Positions 1 through 7,535 of a DNA stretch of 8,828 nt are shown in pieces (the stretch's first letter is position 1; each line of letters begins with the position of its first letter). The stretch covers positions 1-8,828 of the forward strand of contig JAFZDJ010000027.1 of NCBI GenBank assembly GCA_017561265.1, read 5' to 3'. Made by a program: the position numbers and the translations under genes. The notes under the pieces are model-generated. The model worked only from the letters and a program-made list of their open reading frames with translations, was not told where the DNA came from and ran no database searches. Source of the DNA: Bacteroidales bacterium. GTDB taxonomy: Bacteria > Bacteroidota > Bacteroidia > Bacteroidales > UBA932.

Positions 1-1698
1 TACATGTTCAGGGAACGGGCTATCGGTACAAATGCCATATCGGAAATATTCAATACGATACATCACCATTACAGCTCTCTGAAAAAGGAGCAACTGCAAG
101 ACGCTCTTTTGGCAGAACAGACTTTACCGTTTGCAGGGGAATTATATATGGGGCACTTGCGATATTCCACTACCGGAAAGAGCGGTTTGGATTATATCCA
201 TCCGTTCTTGCGTCGGAACAACTATCGGGCAAAGAACCTTGCCGTTTGTGGAAATTTCAATCTGACCAATGTGGATGAAATTTTTGCCTGTATCTCCGCA
301 GAGGGACAACATCCCCGAAAATATGCCGACACATATATTATATTGGAACAGCTTGGACATCGACTTGACAGGGAAGTTGAAAGGCTTTATGAAGAGTGCC
401 GTAGCGAAGGATGGAAAGGACGGGAGCTGACAGCACGAATAGAGGAAAGAATTGATTTCCAAAATGTATTGCAGACATCCAGTCCTCAATGGGACGGAGG
501 TTATGTCATTTGCGGCATAACCGGTAGCGGAGACTCTTTTGCCGTGCGTGATCCTTGGGGTATTCGTACGGCTTTTTATTATCTGGATGATGAAGTAATG
601 GTTCTTGCTTCAGAACGTCCGGTTATCCAGACAGCTCTGAATGTTCCTATGGAAACTATACACGAGTTACAACCGGGAGAGGCTATTATACTTGACAAGT
701 TCGGGAAGATGCGTCTGGCTCAGATAAATCCGCCGCAGAAGTTACGGGTTTGTTCCTTTGAACGGATATACTTTTCCCGTGGCGGTGATAAGGACATTTA
801 CAATGAGCGCAAGCGTTTGGGGCAAAATCTGACACCTTCCATTTTGCAAGCCATTGATTATGATATGGAACATACCGTCTTTTCCTTCATTCCCAATACG
901 GCAGAAGTGGCATTTTATGGGATGTTGGAAGGACTAGACAATTACTTGAACCAGTTAAAGATACAGGAAATTGAAGCTCTTGGTCATCATCTTCATCATA
1001 ATGAACTGGAGCGAATCCTTTCGATGCGTGTACGCAGCGAGAAGGTAGCTATCAAGGATATAAAGCTGAGAACATTCATTACCGAAGGCAACACACGCAA
1101 AGACCTTGCAGCCCACGTCTATGATATAACTTACGGAAGTCTGCGGCCCGATATTGACAATTTGGTCATCATTGATGACAGCATTGTCCGGGGAACCACA
1201 TTAAAACAGAGTATTATAGGAATACTCGACCGTTTGCGTCCCCGCAAGATAGTCATTGTATCTTCATCGCCGCAAGTGCGTTATCCTGATTATTATGGCA
1301 TTGATATGTCGAGTATGGACCAATTCATAGCCTTCCGTGCAGCGATAGAATTACTCAAAGAGCAAGGGAAAGAGGATATAATCACAAACGTTTATCAACA
1401 TTGCAAGGCACAGGAACATTTGCCCAAAGAGCAGATGCGGAATTATGTCAAAGCGATTTATGAGCCGTTTACGGACGAACAGATTTCAACCAAGACGGCT
1501 CAATTGCTGACACCCGAATCAACGCAAGCCGACGTCAAGATTATCTATCAGACATTGGACGGATTGCACGAAGCGTGTCCAAATCATACGGGCGACTGGT
1601 ATTTTAGTGGCAATTATCCGACTTCCGGAGGATTGAAACTTCTGAATAAAGCATTTATAGATTATATAGAAAATGAGAAAAGCGACATTGATTCTTGA
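1..1698 (+). CDS. purF: Amidophosphoribosyltransferase, long Bacteroidales type (5' partial)
   Basis: This enzyme transfers glutamine amide nitrogen to PRPP to give 5-phosphoribosylamine, the first committed step of purine synthesis in the cytosol. The reading frame is open to the left edge, so the Met at base 4 is internal. From memory of Bacteroides homologues (about 625 residues), roughly 60 N-terminal residues, including the catalytic Cys, lie outside. Counting from that Met, the class II glutaminase domain shows HLRYSTTG (51-58, Arg53), CGNFN (82-86) and YADT (108-111). The phosphoribosyltransferase half shows IIDDSIVRGTT (389-399), the PRPP loop, and SSPQVRYPDYYGID (421-434). It differs from classical PurF: NTAEVAFYGM (298-307) stands where PDSG is usual, there are about 40 extra residues before RTFI, and the C-terminal tail is longer. 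It may be a second PurF beside a classical copy elsewhere. Its last 26 bases overlap carA. Confidence 0.9.
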   Translation, partial: YMFRERAIGTNAISEIFNTIHHHYSSLKKEQLQDALLAEQTLPFAGELYMGHLRYSTTGKSGLDYIHPFLRRNNYRAKNLAVCGNFNLTNVDEIFACISAEGQHPRKYADTYIILEQLGHRLDREVERLYEECRSEGWKGRELTARIEERIDFQNVLQTSSPQWDGGYVICGITGSGDSFAVRDPWGIRTAFYYLDDEVMVLASERPVIQTALNVPMETIHELQPGEAIILDKFGKMRLAQINPPQKLRVCSFERIYFSRGGDKDIYNERKRLGQNLTPSILQAIDYDMEHTVFSFIPNTAEVAFYGMLEGLDNYLNQLKIQEIEALGHHLHHNELERILSMRVRSEKVAIKDIKLRTFITEGNTRKDLAAHVYDITYGSLRPDIDNLVIIDDSIVRGTTLKQSIIGILDRLRPRKIVIVSSSPQVRYPDYYGIDMSSMDQFIAFRAAIELLKEQGKEDIITNVYQHCKAQEHLPKEQMRNYVKAIYEPFTDEQISTKTAQLLTPESTQADVKIIYQTLDGLHEACPNHTGDWYFSGNYPTSGGLKLLNKAFIDYIENEKSDIDS

Positions 1699-2719
1699 TG
1701 ATGGCACCCGATTCTGCGGCCATTCTTTTGGAGCCTTCAGAAACATTGGCGGTGAAGTAGTCTTCAATACGGCTATGACAGGCTATCCTGAAAGTCTGAC
1801 AGACCCTTCATATGCCGGTCAGATATTGGTCTTGACCTATCCGTTGATTGGTAACTACGGTGTCCCGGCGAATGATTTATGGGAAAGTACTCAAATCTAC
1901 GCTGAAGCACTCATTGTCAGTGACTATAGTGAAGCCTTCAGTCATTGGAATGGCAAAGAGAGTCTGGGTGATTGGCTGAAGCGGGAACAACGTCCTGCGA
2001 TAACCGGTATAGATACCCGTGCCCTTACCCGGCTGTTGCGTGAACGGGGCGTGATGATGGGACGGATAGAAATTGAAGGGGTTGGGAATACACCATTGAA
2101 TCTGGATTATGGTGACATCAACTATGTAGAAACCGTCAGTTGTCAGGATATTATCCGCTATAATGAAGGAGCGGGAAAACGGGTGGTTATCGTCGATTGC
2201 GGTGTCAAAGCCAATATTATCCGCTGTCTGATGAAGCGGGGCGTTGAAATTATCAGAGTACCATGGGATTATGATTTCAATTCTTTGGATTTTGACGGTC
2301 TGTTGATTTCCAACGGACCGGGCAACCCGGACAATTGTCAAGTAACGGTAAATCATATCCAACGTGCTATGCAGAACAACAAACCCGTGTTCGGAATCTG
2401 TATGGGTAACCAGCTTCTTGCCAAGGCAAGCGGAGCGACTGTCTATAAACTGAAATACGGACATCGGAGCCATAACCAGCCGGTAAGAATGGTTGGTACT
2501 GAACGATGTTTTATAACCAGCCAAAATCACGGTTATGCGGTTGACAGTACAACGCTGAACGAAGAGTGGCTACCGCTGTTCGAGAATATGAACGACGGCT
2601 CTAATGAAGGAATACGCCACCGTTACAAGCCTTGGTTTTCGGTGCAGTTCCACCCGGAAGCTGCGGCGGGACCGACAGATACGGAATTCCTATTCGATGA
2701 ATTTATAAAACTATTATGA
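1673..2719 (+). CDS. carA: Carbamoyl-phosphate synthase small (glutaminase) subunit
   Basis: CarA hydrolyses glutamine and passes ammonia to CarB for carbamoyl phosphate synthesis, which feeds pyrimidines and arginine. The 348 residues comprise the CPSase small-chain N-terminal domain (about 1-140) and a class I amidotransferase domain (about 170-348). The nucleophile is Cys243 in FGICMGNQLL, and the partners are His327 and Glu329 in QFHPEA, so the triad is complete. SNGPGNPD (213-220) is the oxyanion region. The start is forced: an in-frame TAG lies two codons upstream (1667-1669), and the next Met (residue 35) is inside the conserved domain. The start lies within purF, and the stop shares ATGA with carB. 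The sequence reads closer to the glutaminase part of eukaryotic CAD than to E. coli CarA, for example in YGHRSHNQP and ITSQNHG. Met in place of Leu after the Cys fits Bacteroides homologues as I remember them. Confidence 0.97.
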   Translation: MRKATLILDDGTRFCGHSFGAFRNIGGEVVFNTAMTGYPESLTDPSYAGQILVLTYPLIGNYGVPANDLWESTQIYAEALIVSDYSEAFSHWNGKESLGDWLKREQRPAITGIDTRALTRLLRERGVMMGRIEIEGVGNTPLNLDYGDINYVETVSCQDIIRYNEGAGKRVVIVDCGVKANIIRCLMKRGVEIIRVPWDYDFNSLDFDGLLISNGPGNPDNCQVTVNHIQRAMQNNKPVFGICMGNQLLAKASGATVYKLKYGHRSHNQPVRMVGTERCFITSQNHGYAVDSTTLNEEWLPLFENMNDGSNEGIRHRYKPWFSVQFHPEAAAGPTDTEFLFDEFIKLL

Positions 2720-5700
2720 CAATGGCACGATACAGTATAAAAAAGGTCTTACTTTTAGGGTCCGGAGCATTGAAGATAGGCGAAGCCGGTGAATTTGATT
2801 ATTCGGGTTCACAAGCCCTGAAGGCATTGAAGGAAGAGGGTATTGAAACAGTACTCATCAATCCCAACATTGCTACCGTACAAACATCAGAAGGTATAGC
2901 TGACAGCGTCTATTTTTTACCTGTCACCCCTTATTTTGTTGAACGGGTCATTGACAAGGAACGTCCCGATGCCGTCTTGCTTTCGTTTGGAGGACAAACA
3001 GCACTCAATTGTGGAGTGGAATTATATGAAAAAGGAGTACTGGCACGATACAATATTCAGGTATTGGGAACACCTGTCCAGGCAATCATAGATACTGAAG
3101 ATAGGGAAAAGTTCGTGCGGCGACTTGATGAAATTGGAGTCAAGACCATCCGTAGCGAAGCGGTTTGCAGCATAGAGCAGGCACGTTGTGCCGCAGTTCG
3201 ATTAGGTTATCCTGTAATCATACGTGCTGCATACGCATTGGGAGGTCTCGGCTCCGGTTTTTGCGATAACGAACAGGAGTTGGATGCTCTCTGTGAGAAA
3301 GCCTTCTCGTTTTCATCACAGGTTTTGGTGGAAAAGAGTCTGAAGGGGTGGAAGGAGATTGAATATGAAGTGGTTCGTGACTGTTATGACAACTGCATAA
3401 CGGTTTGTAATATGGAAAACTTCGATCCGTTGGGTGTTCATACTGGAGAATCCATTGTCGTTGCCCCCTCACAAACGCTTTCCAATAGCGAATATCATAA
3501 ATTACGTGAGCTGGCCATTCGCATCATCCGTCATATAGGCATTGTCGGTGAATGTAATGTCCAATATGCTCTTGACCCGGAATCGGAAGACTATCGGGTG
3601 ATAGAAGTGAATGCCAGATTGAGCCGGTCTTCTGCCTTAGCGTCAAAGGCTACAGGCTATCCGTTGGCATTTATTGCGGCAAAGTTGGGCTTGGGATACG
3701 GTTTGTTTGATTTGGAGAATACCGTTACAAAATCAACGTCCGCTTTCTTTGAACCTGCATTGGATTATGTTGTCTGTAAAATACCTCGTTGGGATTTAGG
3801 TAAATTTCATGGTGTGGAACGTGAGATAGGATCTTCTATGAAATCGGTAGGAGAGGTAATGGCTATAGGCCGGACTTTTGAAGAGGCCATTCAAAAAGGA
3901 CTGCGTATGATCGGACAAGGAATGCATGGCTTTGTAGAGAATAAGGAACTGAAAATTACTGATATTGATAAAGCACTTCGTGAACCTACCGATAAACGGA
4001 TATTCGTTATCAGTAAAGCTTTGCGTGCCGGTTATACAGTTGAACGGATTCATTCATTGACAAAAATAGATAAATGGTTCTTGTATAAATTGCAGAACAT
4101 TATGGAGACATCCAAACAGCTTCACGCACATCATACGCTGCAAACCATACCAACCGGTTTGTTATATGATGCTAAGCGACAAGGATTCTCTGATTTTCAG
4201 ATAGCACGTGCCATAGGTATGGATGATATGGAACAAGGCATCTTGCAAGTTCGCACCCATCGGAAGGCGTTGGGAATTCTCCCCGTAGTCAAACAGATTG
4301 ATACGCTTGCCGCAGAATATCCGGCACAAACGAACTATCTGTATCTGACTTACTCCGGCACAGAAGATGAAGTTGAGTATGCGGATGACCACCGTTCGGT
4401 TATCGTTCTCGGCTCAGGTGCTTATCGCATAGGATCATCTGTCGAATTTGATTGGTGTGGTGTCCAGGCTCTTAATACGATTCGTAAAGAAGGTTATCGG
4501 AGTGTGATGATTAACTATAATCCTGAAACTGTCTCTACTGATTATGACATCTGTGACAGGCTGTATTTCGATGAACTTACTTTTGAGCGGGTAATGGATA
4601 TCATAGAGAAAGAACATCCGCACGGAGTGATTGTTTCTACCGGAGGACAAATACCCAACAATCTTGCAATGCAATTGGACAGTCAGGGTGTACCTATTCT
4701 TGGAACAAGTGCGGCATCCATCGACAATGCTGAAGACAGGGACAAGTTTTCAGCGATGCTTGACAGAATCGGTGTGGATCAACCAGAATGGCGGGCATTG
4801 ACTTCAATGGAGGATATTGCAGCATTTATCAAGCAAGTGGGTTTTCCTGTCTTGGTGCGTCCTTCGTATGTGTTGTCCGGTGCGGCAATGAATGTCTGTT
4901 CAAATGAGGACGAACTGAACCGCTTCTTGGAATTGGCTGCTAATGTCTCGAAGAAACATCCGGTAGTTGTCAGTCGTTTCATTGAGAATGCCAAAGAAAT
5001 TGAAATGGATGCAGTGGCACAAAATGGAAAGATAATCGCCTATGCCATCAGTGAACATATTGAATTTGCAGGTGTACATTCGGGGGATGCCACCATTCAG
5101 TTTCCACCGCAGAAAACGTATATAGAAACCATACGGAGAATCAAACGTATATCGCGGAAGATAGCTGAAGAACTTCAGATTTCCGGCCCGTTCAACATTC
5201 AATACCTTGCACGGGACAATGAAATCAAAGTCATCGAATGTAACCTGCGTGCTTCACGTTCTTTCCCCTTTGTAAGTAAAGTGCTCAAACTTAATTTCAT
5301 TGATTTGGCCACTCGTATTATGCTTGGAAAGAAAGTGGAGAAACCGTCCAAGAGCTTGTTTGACATCGATTATGTAGGAATCAAAGCCAGTCAATTCTCG
5401 TTCAATCGCCTGCAAAATGCAGATCCGGTGTTGGGAGTGGATATGGCATCTACGGGTGAGGTCGGTTGCTTGGGTGAAGATACGCAGTGTGCCATCCTGA
5501 AAGCGATGTTATCGGTAGGTTATCGCATCCCCAAGAAGAATATTCTATTGTCAACAGGTGATGCCAAGCAAAAAGCGGATATGCTTTCCGCTGCATACCT
5601 GCTCCAGCAAAAGGGGTACTCAATCTTTGCAACAGGAGGAACTTCCCGTTACTTGACAGAAAACGGCATTCCTAACACAATGGTCTATTGGCCTGATGAG

Positions 5701-5952
5701 AAATCACAACCCCAAGCTCTGGATTTGCTTCACCGGAAAGAAATAGATATGGTTGTAAATATACCTAAAGACTTGACGGTCGGTGAATTGGATAATGGTT
5801 ATCGGATACGACGTGCGGCTGTGGACTTGAACATTCCACTTTTCACCAACGCCCGCCTTGCCAGTGCATTCATCAGTGCATTCTGTACCTTGTCGGTAGA
5901 TGACCTTATCATCAAAAGTTGGGCAGAATATGAAAACGAAAATAAATGTTAG
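2716..5952 (+). CDS. carB: Carbamoyl-phosphate synthase large subunit, CAD/CPS1-like
   Basis: CarB makes carbamoyl phosphate from bicarbonate, ammonia supplied by CarA and two ATP. At 1078 residues it is full length (E. coli about 1073). The order is: first ATP-grasp half (about 1-410; [14 protein letters not shown] at 168-181, VIEVNAR at 295-301), oligomerisation segment (about 411-555), second ATP-grasp half (about 556-940; [20 protein letters not shown] at 714-725, [13 protein letters not shown] at 840-852) and an MGS-like regulatory domain (about 941-1078). Motifs such as [26 protein letters not shown] and [10 protein letters not shown] are those of eukaryotic CAD/CPS1 rather than of E. 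coli. The regulatory domain resembles CPS1's N-acetylglutamate-binding domain (see findings). The ATG used overlaps the carA stop as ATGA; a second in-frame ATG at 2722 is a possible alternative start. The stop precedes the preferred guaA start by 2 bases. Confidence 0.97.
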   Translation: MTMARYSIKKVLLLGSGALKIGEAGEFDYSGSQALKALKEEGIETVLINPNIATVQTSEGIADSVYFLPVTPYFVERVIDKERPDAVLLSFGGQTALNCGVELYEKGVLARYNIQVLGTPVQAIIDTEDREKFVRRLDEIGVKTIRSEAVCSIEQARCAAVRLGYPVIIRAAYALGGLGSGFCDNEQELDALCEKAFSFSSQVLVEKSLKGWKEIEYEVVRDCYDNCITVCNMENFDPLGVHTGESIVVAPSQTLSNSEYHKLRELAIRIIRHIGIVGECNVQYALDPESEDYRVIEVNARLSRSSALASKATGYPLAFIAAKLGLGYGLFDLENTVTKSTSAFFEPALDYVVCKIPRWDLGKFHGVEREIGSSMKSVGEVMAIGRTFEEAIQKGLRMIGQGMHGFVENKELKITDIDKALREPTDKRIFVISKALRAGYTVERIHSLTKIDKWFLYKLQNIMETSKQLHAHHTLQTIPTGLLYDAKRQGFSDFQIARAIGMDDMEQGILQVRTHRKALGILPVVKQIDTLAAEYPAQTNYLYLTYSGTEDEVEYADDHRSVIVLGSGAYRIGSSVEFDWCGVQALNTIRKEGYRSVMINYNPETVSTDYDICDRLYFDELTFERVMDIIEKEHPHGVIVSTGGQIPNNLAMQLDSQGVPILGTSAASIDNAEDRDKFSAMLDRIGVDQPEWRALTSMEDIAAFIKQVGFPVLVRPSYVLSGAAMNVCSNEDELNRFLELAANVSKKHPVVVSRFIENAKEIEMDAVAQNGKIIAYAISEHIEFAGVHSGDATIQFPPQKTYIETIRRIKRISRKIAEELQISGPFNIQYLARDNEIKVIECNLRASRSFPFVSKVLKLNFIDLATRIMLGKKVEKPSKSLFDIDYVGIKASQFSFNRLQNADPVLGVDMASTGEVGCLGEDTQCAILKAMLSVGYRIPKKNILLSTGDAKQKADMLSAAYLLQQKGYSIFATGGTSRYLTENGIPNTMVYWPDEKSQPQALDLLHRKEIDMVVNIPKDLTVGELDNGYRIRRAAVDLNIPLFTNARLASAFISAFCTLSVDDLIIKSWAEYENENKC

Positions 5953-5954
5953 AT

Positions 5955-7499
5955 ATGGCGCAACAAAAAATTATTATTCTTGATTTCGGCTCTCAGACTA
6001 CACAGTTGATAGGTCGTCGTTTGCGGGAACTTGACACATTCTGCGAGATTGTTCCTTATAATAAGTTCCCGTATGAAGATGAGGGCATCATTGGTGTCAT
6101 TCTTTCCGGTTCTCCTTACAGTGTTTATGCTCCGAATGCCTTTAAGGTGGATTTATCCAATATTCGAGGTCGTTATCCCATATTGGGAATCTGTTATGGT
6201 GCTCAATTTATGGCACAACTTTATGGAGGTAGTGTGGAAGCTATGGATTCGCGTGAATATGGCAGGGCCAAACTACAGGATTTTGAACGGGAGAATCCGC
6301 TTTTCAAAGGTTTTCAGGAAGGCTCCCAAGTCTGGATGAGTCATGGTGACACGATTACGGCATTACCCGATGGATTTCGGGTCATTGCTTCTACGGAAAA
6401 GGTCAGATACGCTGCTTATCAGGCAGAAGACGGAACCTTGTGGGGCGTACAATTTCATCCGGAAGCTTTTCATTCGAAACAAGGCATATTGCTGTTAAAG
6501 AATTTTGTGGTGGATATATGTGGCAGCCGTCAGGATTGGAGTCCGGCCTCATTTATCGAATCATCCGTTGAGGCATTGAAATCGCAACTTTGTAATGACC
6601 GTATAATACTTGGTTTGTCCGGAGGAGTAGATTCTTCTGTTGCTGCAGTTCTGTTGAATAAAGCCATCGGCAACAATCTGACCTGCATATTTGTGAATCA
6701 TGGTTTGCTTCGCAAAGGAGAATATGAACGAGTCATGCGCGACTACAAATGTTTGGGGCTTAATGTCATAGGAGTAGATGCCAGCGAGATGTTCTTTTCG
6801 GCATTGGAGGGCATCAACTCTCCCGAAGAAAAACGAAAAATCATAGGGGCGAAATTCATTGAGGTGTTCGAGGAGGAAGCTAAAAAGATAGATGGTGTGC
6901 GATGGTTGGCACAAGGTACTATTTATCCTGATTGCATTGAAAGTATGAACATAACAGGAAAGGTTATAAAAAGCCATCATAATGTCGGCGGTCTGCCGGA
7001 GAAGATGCAACTGAAACTTTGCGAACCGTTACGTTGGCTGTTCAAGGATGAAGTGCGTCGAGTAGGTCGCCAATTGGGTATGCCCGAACATTTGATAACA
7101 AGACATCCCTTCCCTGGCCCAGGTCTGGCTGTACGTGTATTAGGGGAAGTTACTCGCGAAAAAATCCATATTTTGCAAGAGGCCGATGAGATATTTATCA
7201 ATGCATTACATCGATGGCATTGTTCTGACGGTCATTCTCTTTATGACGAAGTATGGCAAGCAGGCGTCATACTCCTGTCCGTGCAAAGTGTAGGCGTTAT
7301 GGGTGACGAACGGACTTATGAACAAGCTGTGGCATTGCGTGCTGTAACAAGTACGGATGCAATGACGGCAGATTGGGCACAGTTGCCATACGAGTTTTTG
7401 GCTCAAGTGAGCAATGAGATAATAAATAAAGTAAAGGGAATAAACCGTGTATGTTATGACATATCTTCCAAACCACCAGCAACGATAGAATGGGAGTAA
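5955..7499 (+). CDS. guaA: GMP synthase (glutamine-hydrolysing)
   Basis: GuaA converts XMP to GMP using ATP and glutamine. From the chosen ATG it has 514 residues, numbered here from that Met. The class I amidotransferase domain (about 4-190) has Cys80 in GICYGAQF and His168/Glu170 in QFHPEAF. The ATP pyrophosphatase domain has the P-loop SGGVDS (222-227), and [13 protein letters not shown] and [15 protein letters not shown] are intact. The dimerisation domain ends in the family signature [14 protein letters not shown] 5955 (MAQQKII) matches Bacteroides GuaA starts best; ATG 5946 would add MLD and overlap the carB stop, and cannot be excluded. Oddities: FVNHG (Asn248) where FVDHG or FVDNG is usual, [12 protein letters not shown] (Ser442) where Pro is usual, and about six extra residues near CSDGHS (423-428). 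Placement directly after carB is not the arrangement I recall for Bacteroides, so this could be a paralogue. Confidence 0.96.
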   Translation: MAQQKIIILDFGSQTTQLIGRRLRELDTFCEIVPYNKFPYEDEGIIGVILSGSPYSVYAPNAFKVDLSNIRGRYPILGICYGAQFMAQLYGGSVEAMDSREYGRAKLQDFERENPLFKGFQEGSQVWMSHGDTITALPDGFRVIASTEKVRYAAYQAEDGTLWGVQFHPEAFHSKQGILLLKNFVVDICGSRQDWSPASFIESSVEALKSQLCNDRIILGLSGGVDSSVAAVLLNKAIGNNLTCIFVNHGLLRKGEYERVMRDYKCLGLNVIGVDASEMFFSALEGINSPEEKRKIIGAKFIEVFEEEAKKIDGVRWLAQGTIYPDCIESMNITGKVIKSHHNVGGLPEKMQLKLCEPLRWLFKDEVRRVGRQLGMPEHLITRHPFPGPGLAVRVLGEVTREKIHILQEADEIFINALHRWHCSDGHSLYDEVWQAGVILLSVQSVGVMGDERTYEQAVALRAVTSTDAMTADWAQLPYEFLAQVSNEIINKVKGINRVCYDISSKPPATIEWE

Positions 7500-7535
7500 C
7501 CGGAATTGGATTATAAACATAAATTGACAATAAAT
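7500..7535 (+). other. guaA-pyrG spacer, AT-rich leader
   Basis: This 36-base gap is the only non-coding stretch of note in the window, with 9 G or C in 36. I see no inverted repeat with a T-run that would act as a terminator, and no match to the Bacteroides -7 consensus TAnnTTTG. It most likely serves as the A/T-rich translation leader of pyrG, with transcription reading through from guaA. No Shine-Dalgarno sequence is evident. Confidence 0.5.

Noticed and set aside
4..6. ATG at base 4 as the start of the first gene
   Set aside because: The frame is open to the window edge and the protein would lack the N-terminal catalytic Cys region of class II amidotransferases, so this Met is internal.
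2391..2415. CarA GICMGNQ in place of the common GICLGHQ as a defective active site
   Set aside because: The Cys, His and Glu triad is intact and the variant matches Bacteroides CarA as I remember it, so it is a lineage feature.
1877..2530. 217-codon open frame on the minus strand
   Set aside because: It lies wholly opposite carA, whose protein is conserved throughout; the antisense product resembles nothing I recognise and is a codon-usage shadow.
6031..6339. 102-codon plus-strand frame inside guaA
   Set aside because: It overlaps the GuaA amidotransferase domain in another frame, and guaA is clearly the coding frame; no frameshift is needed to explain it.
6561..7010. 149-codon open frame on the minus strand
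   Set aside because: It is opposite the conserved ATP pyrophosphatase domain of guaA and has no recognisable domain or start context.
7500..7535. Possible promoter or terminator between guaA and pyrG
   Set aside because: No TAnnTTTG element with an upstream -33 box and no hairpin with a T-run could be found, so read-through is the simpler reading.
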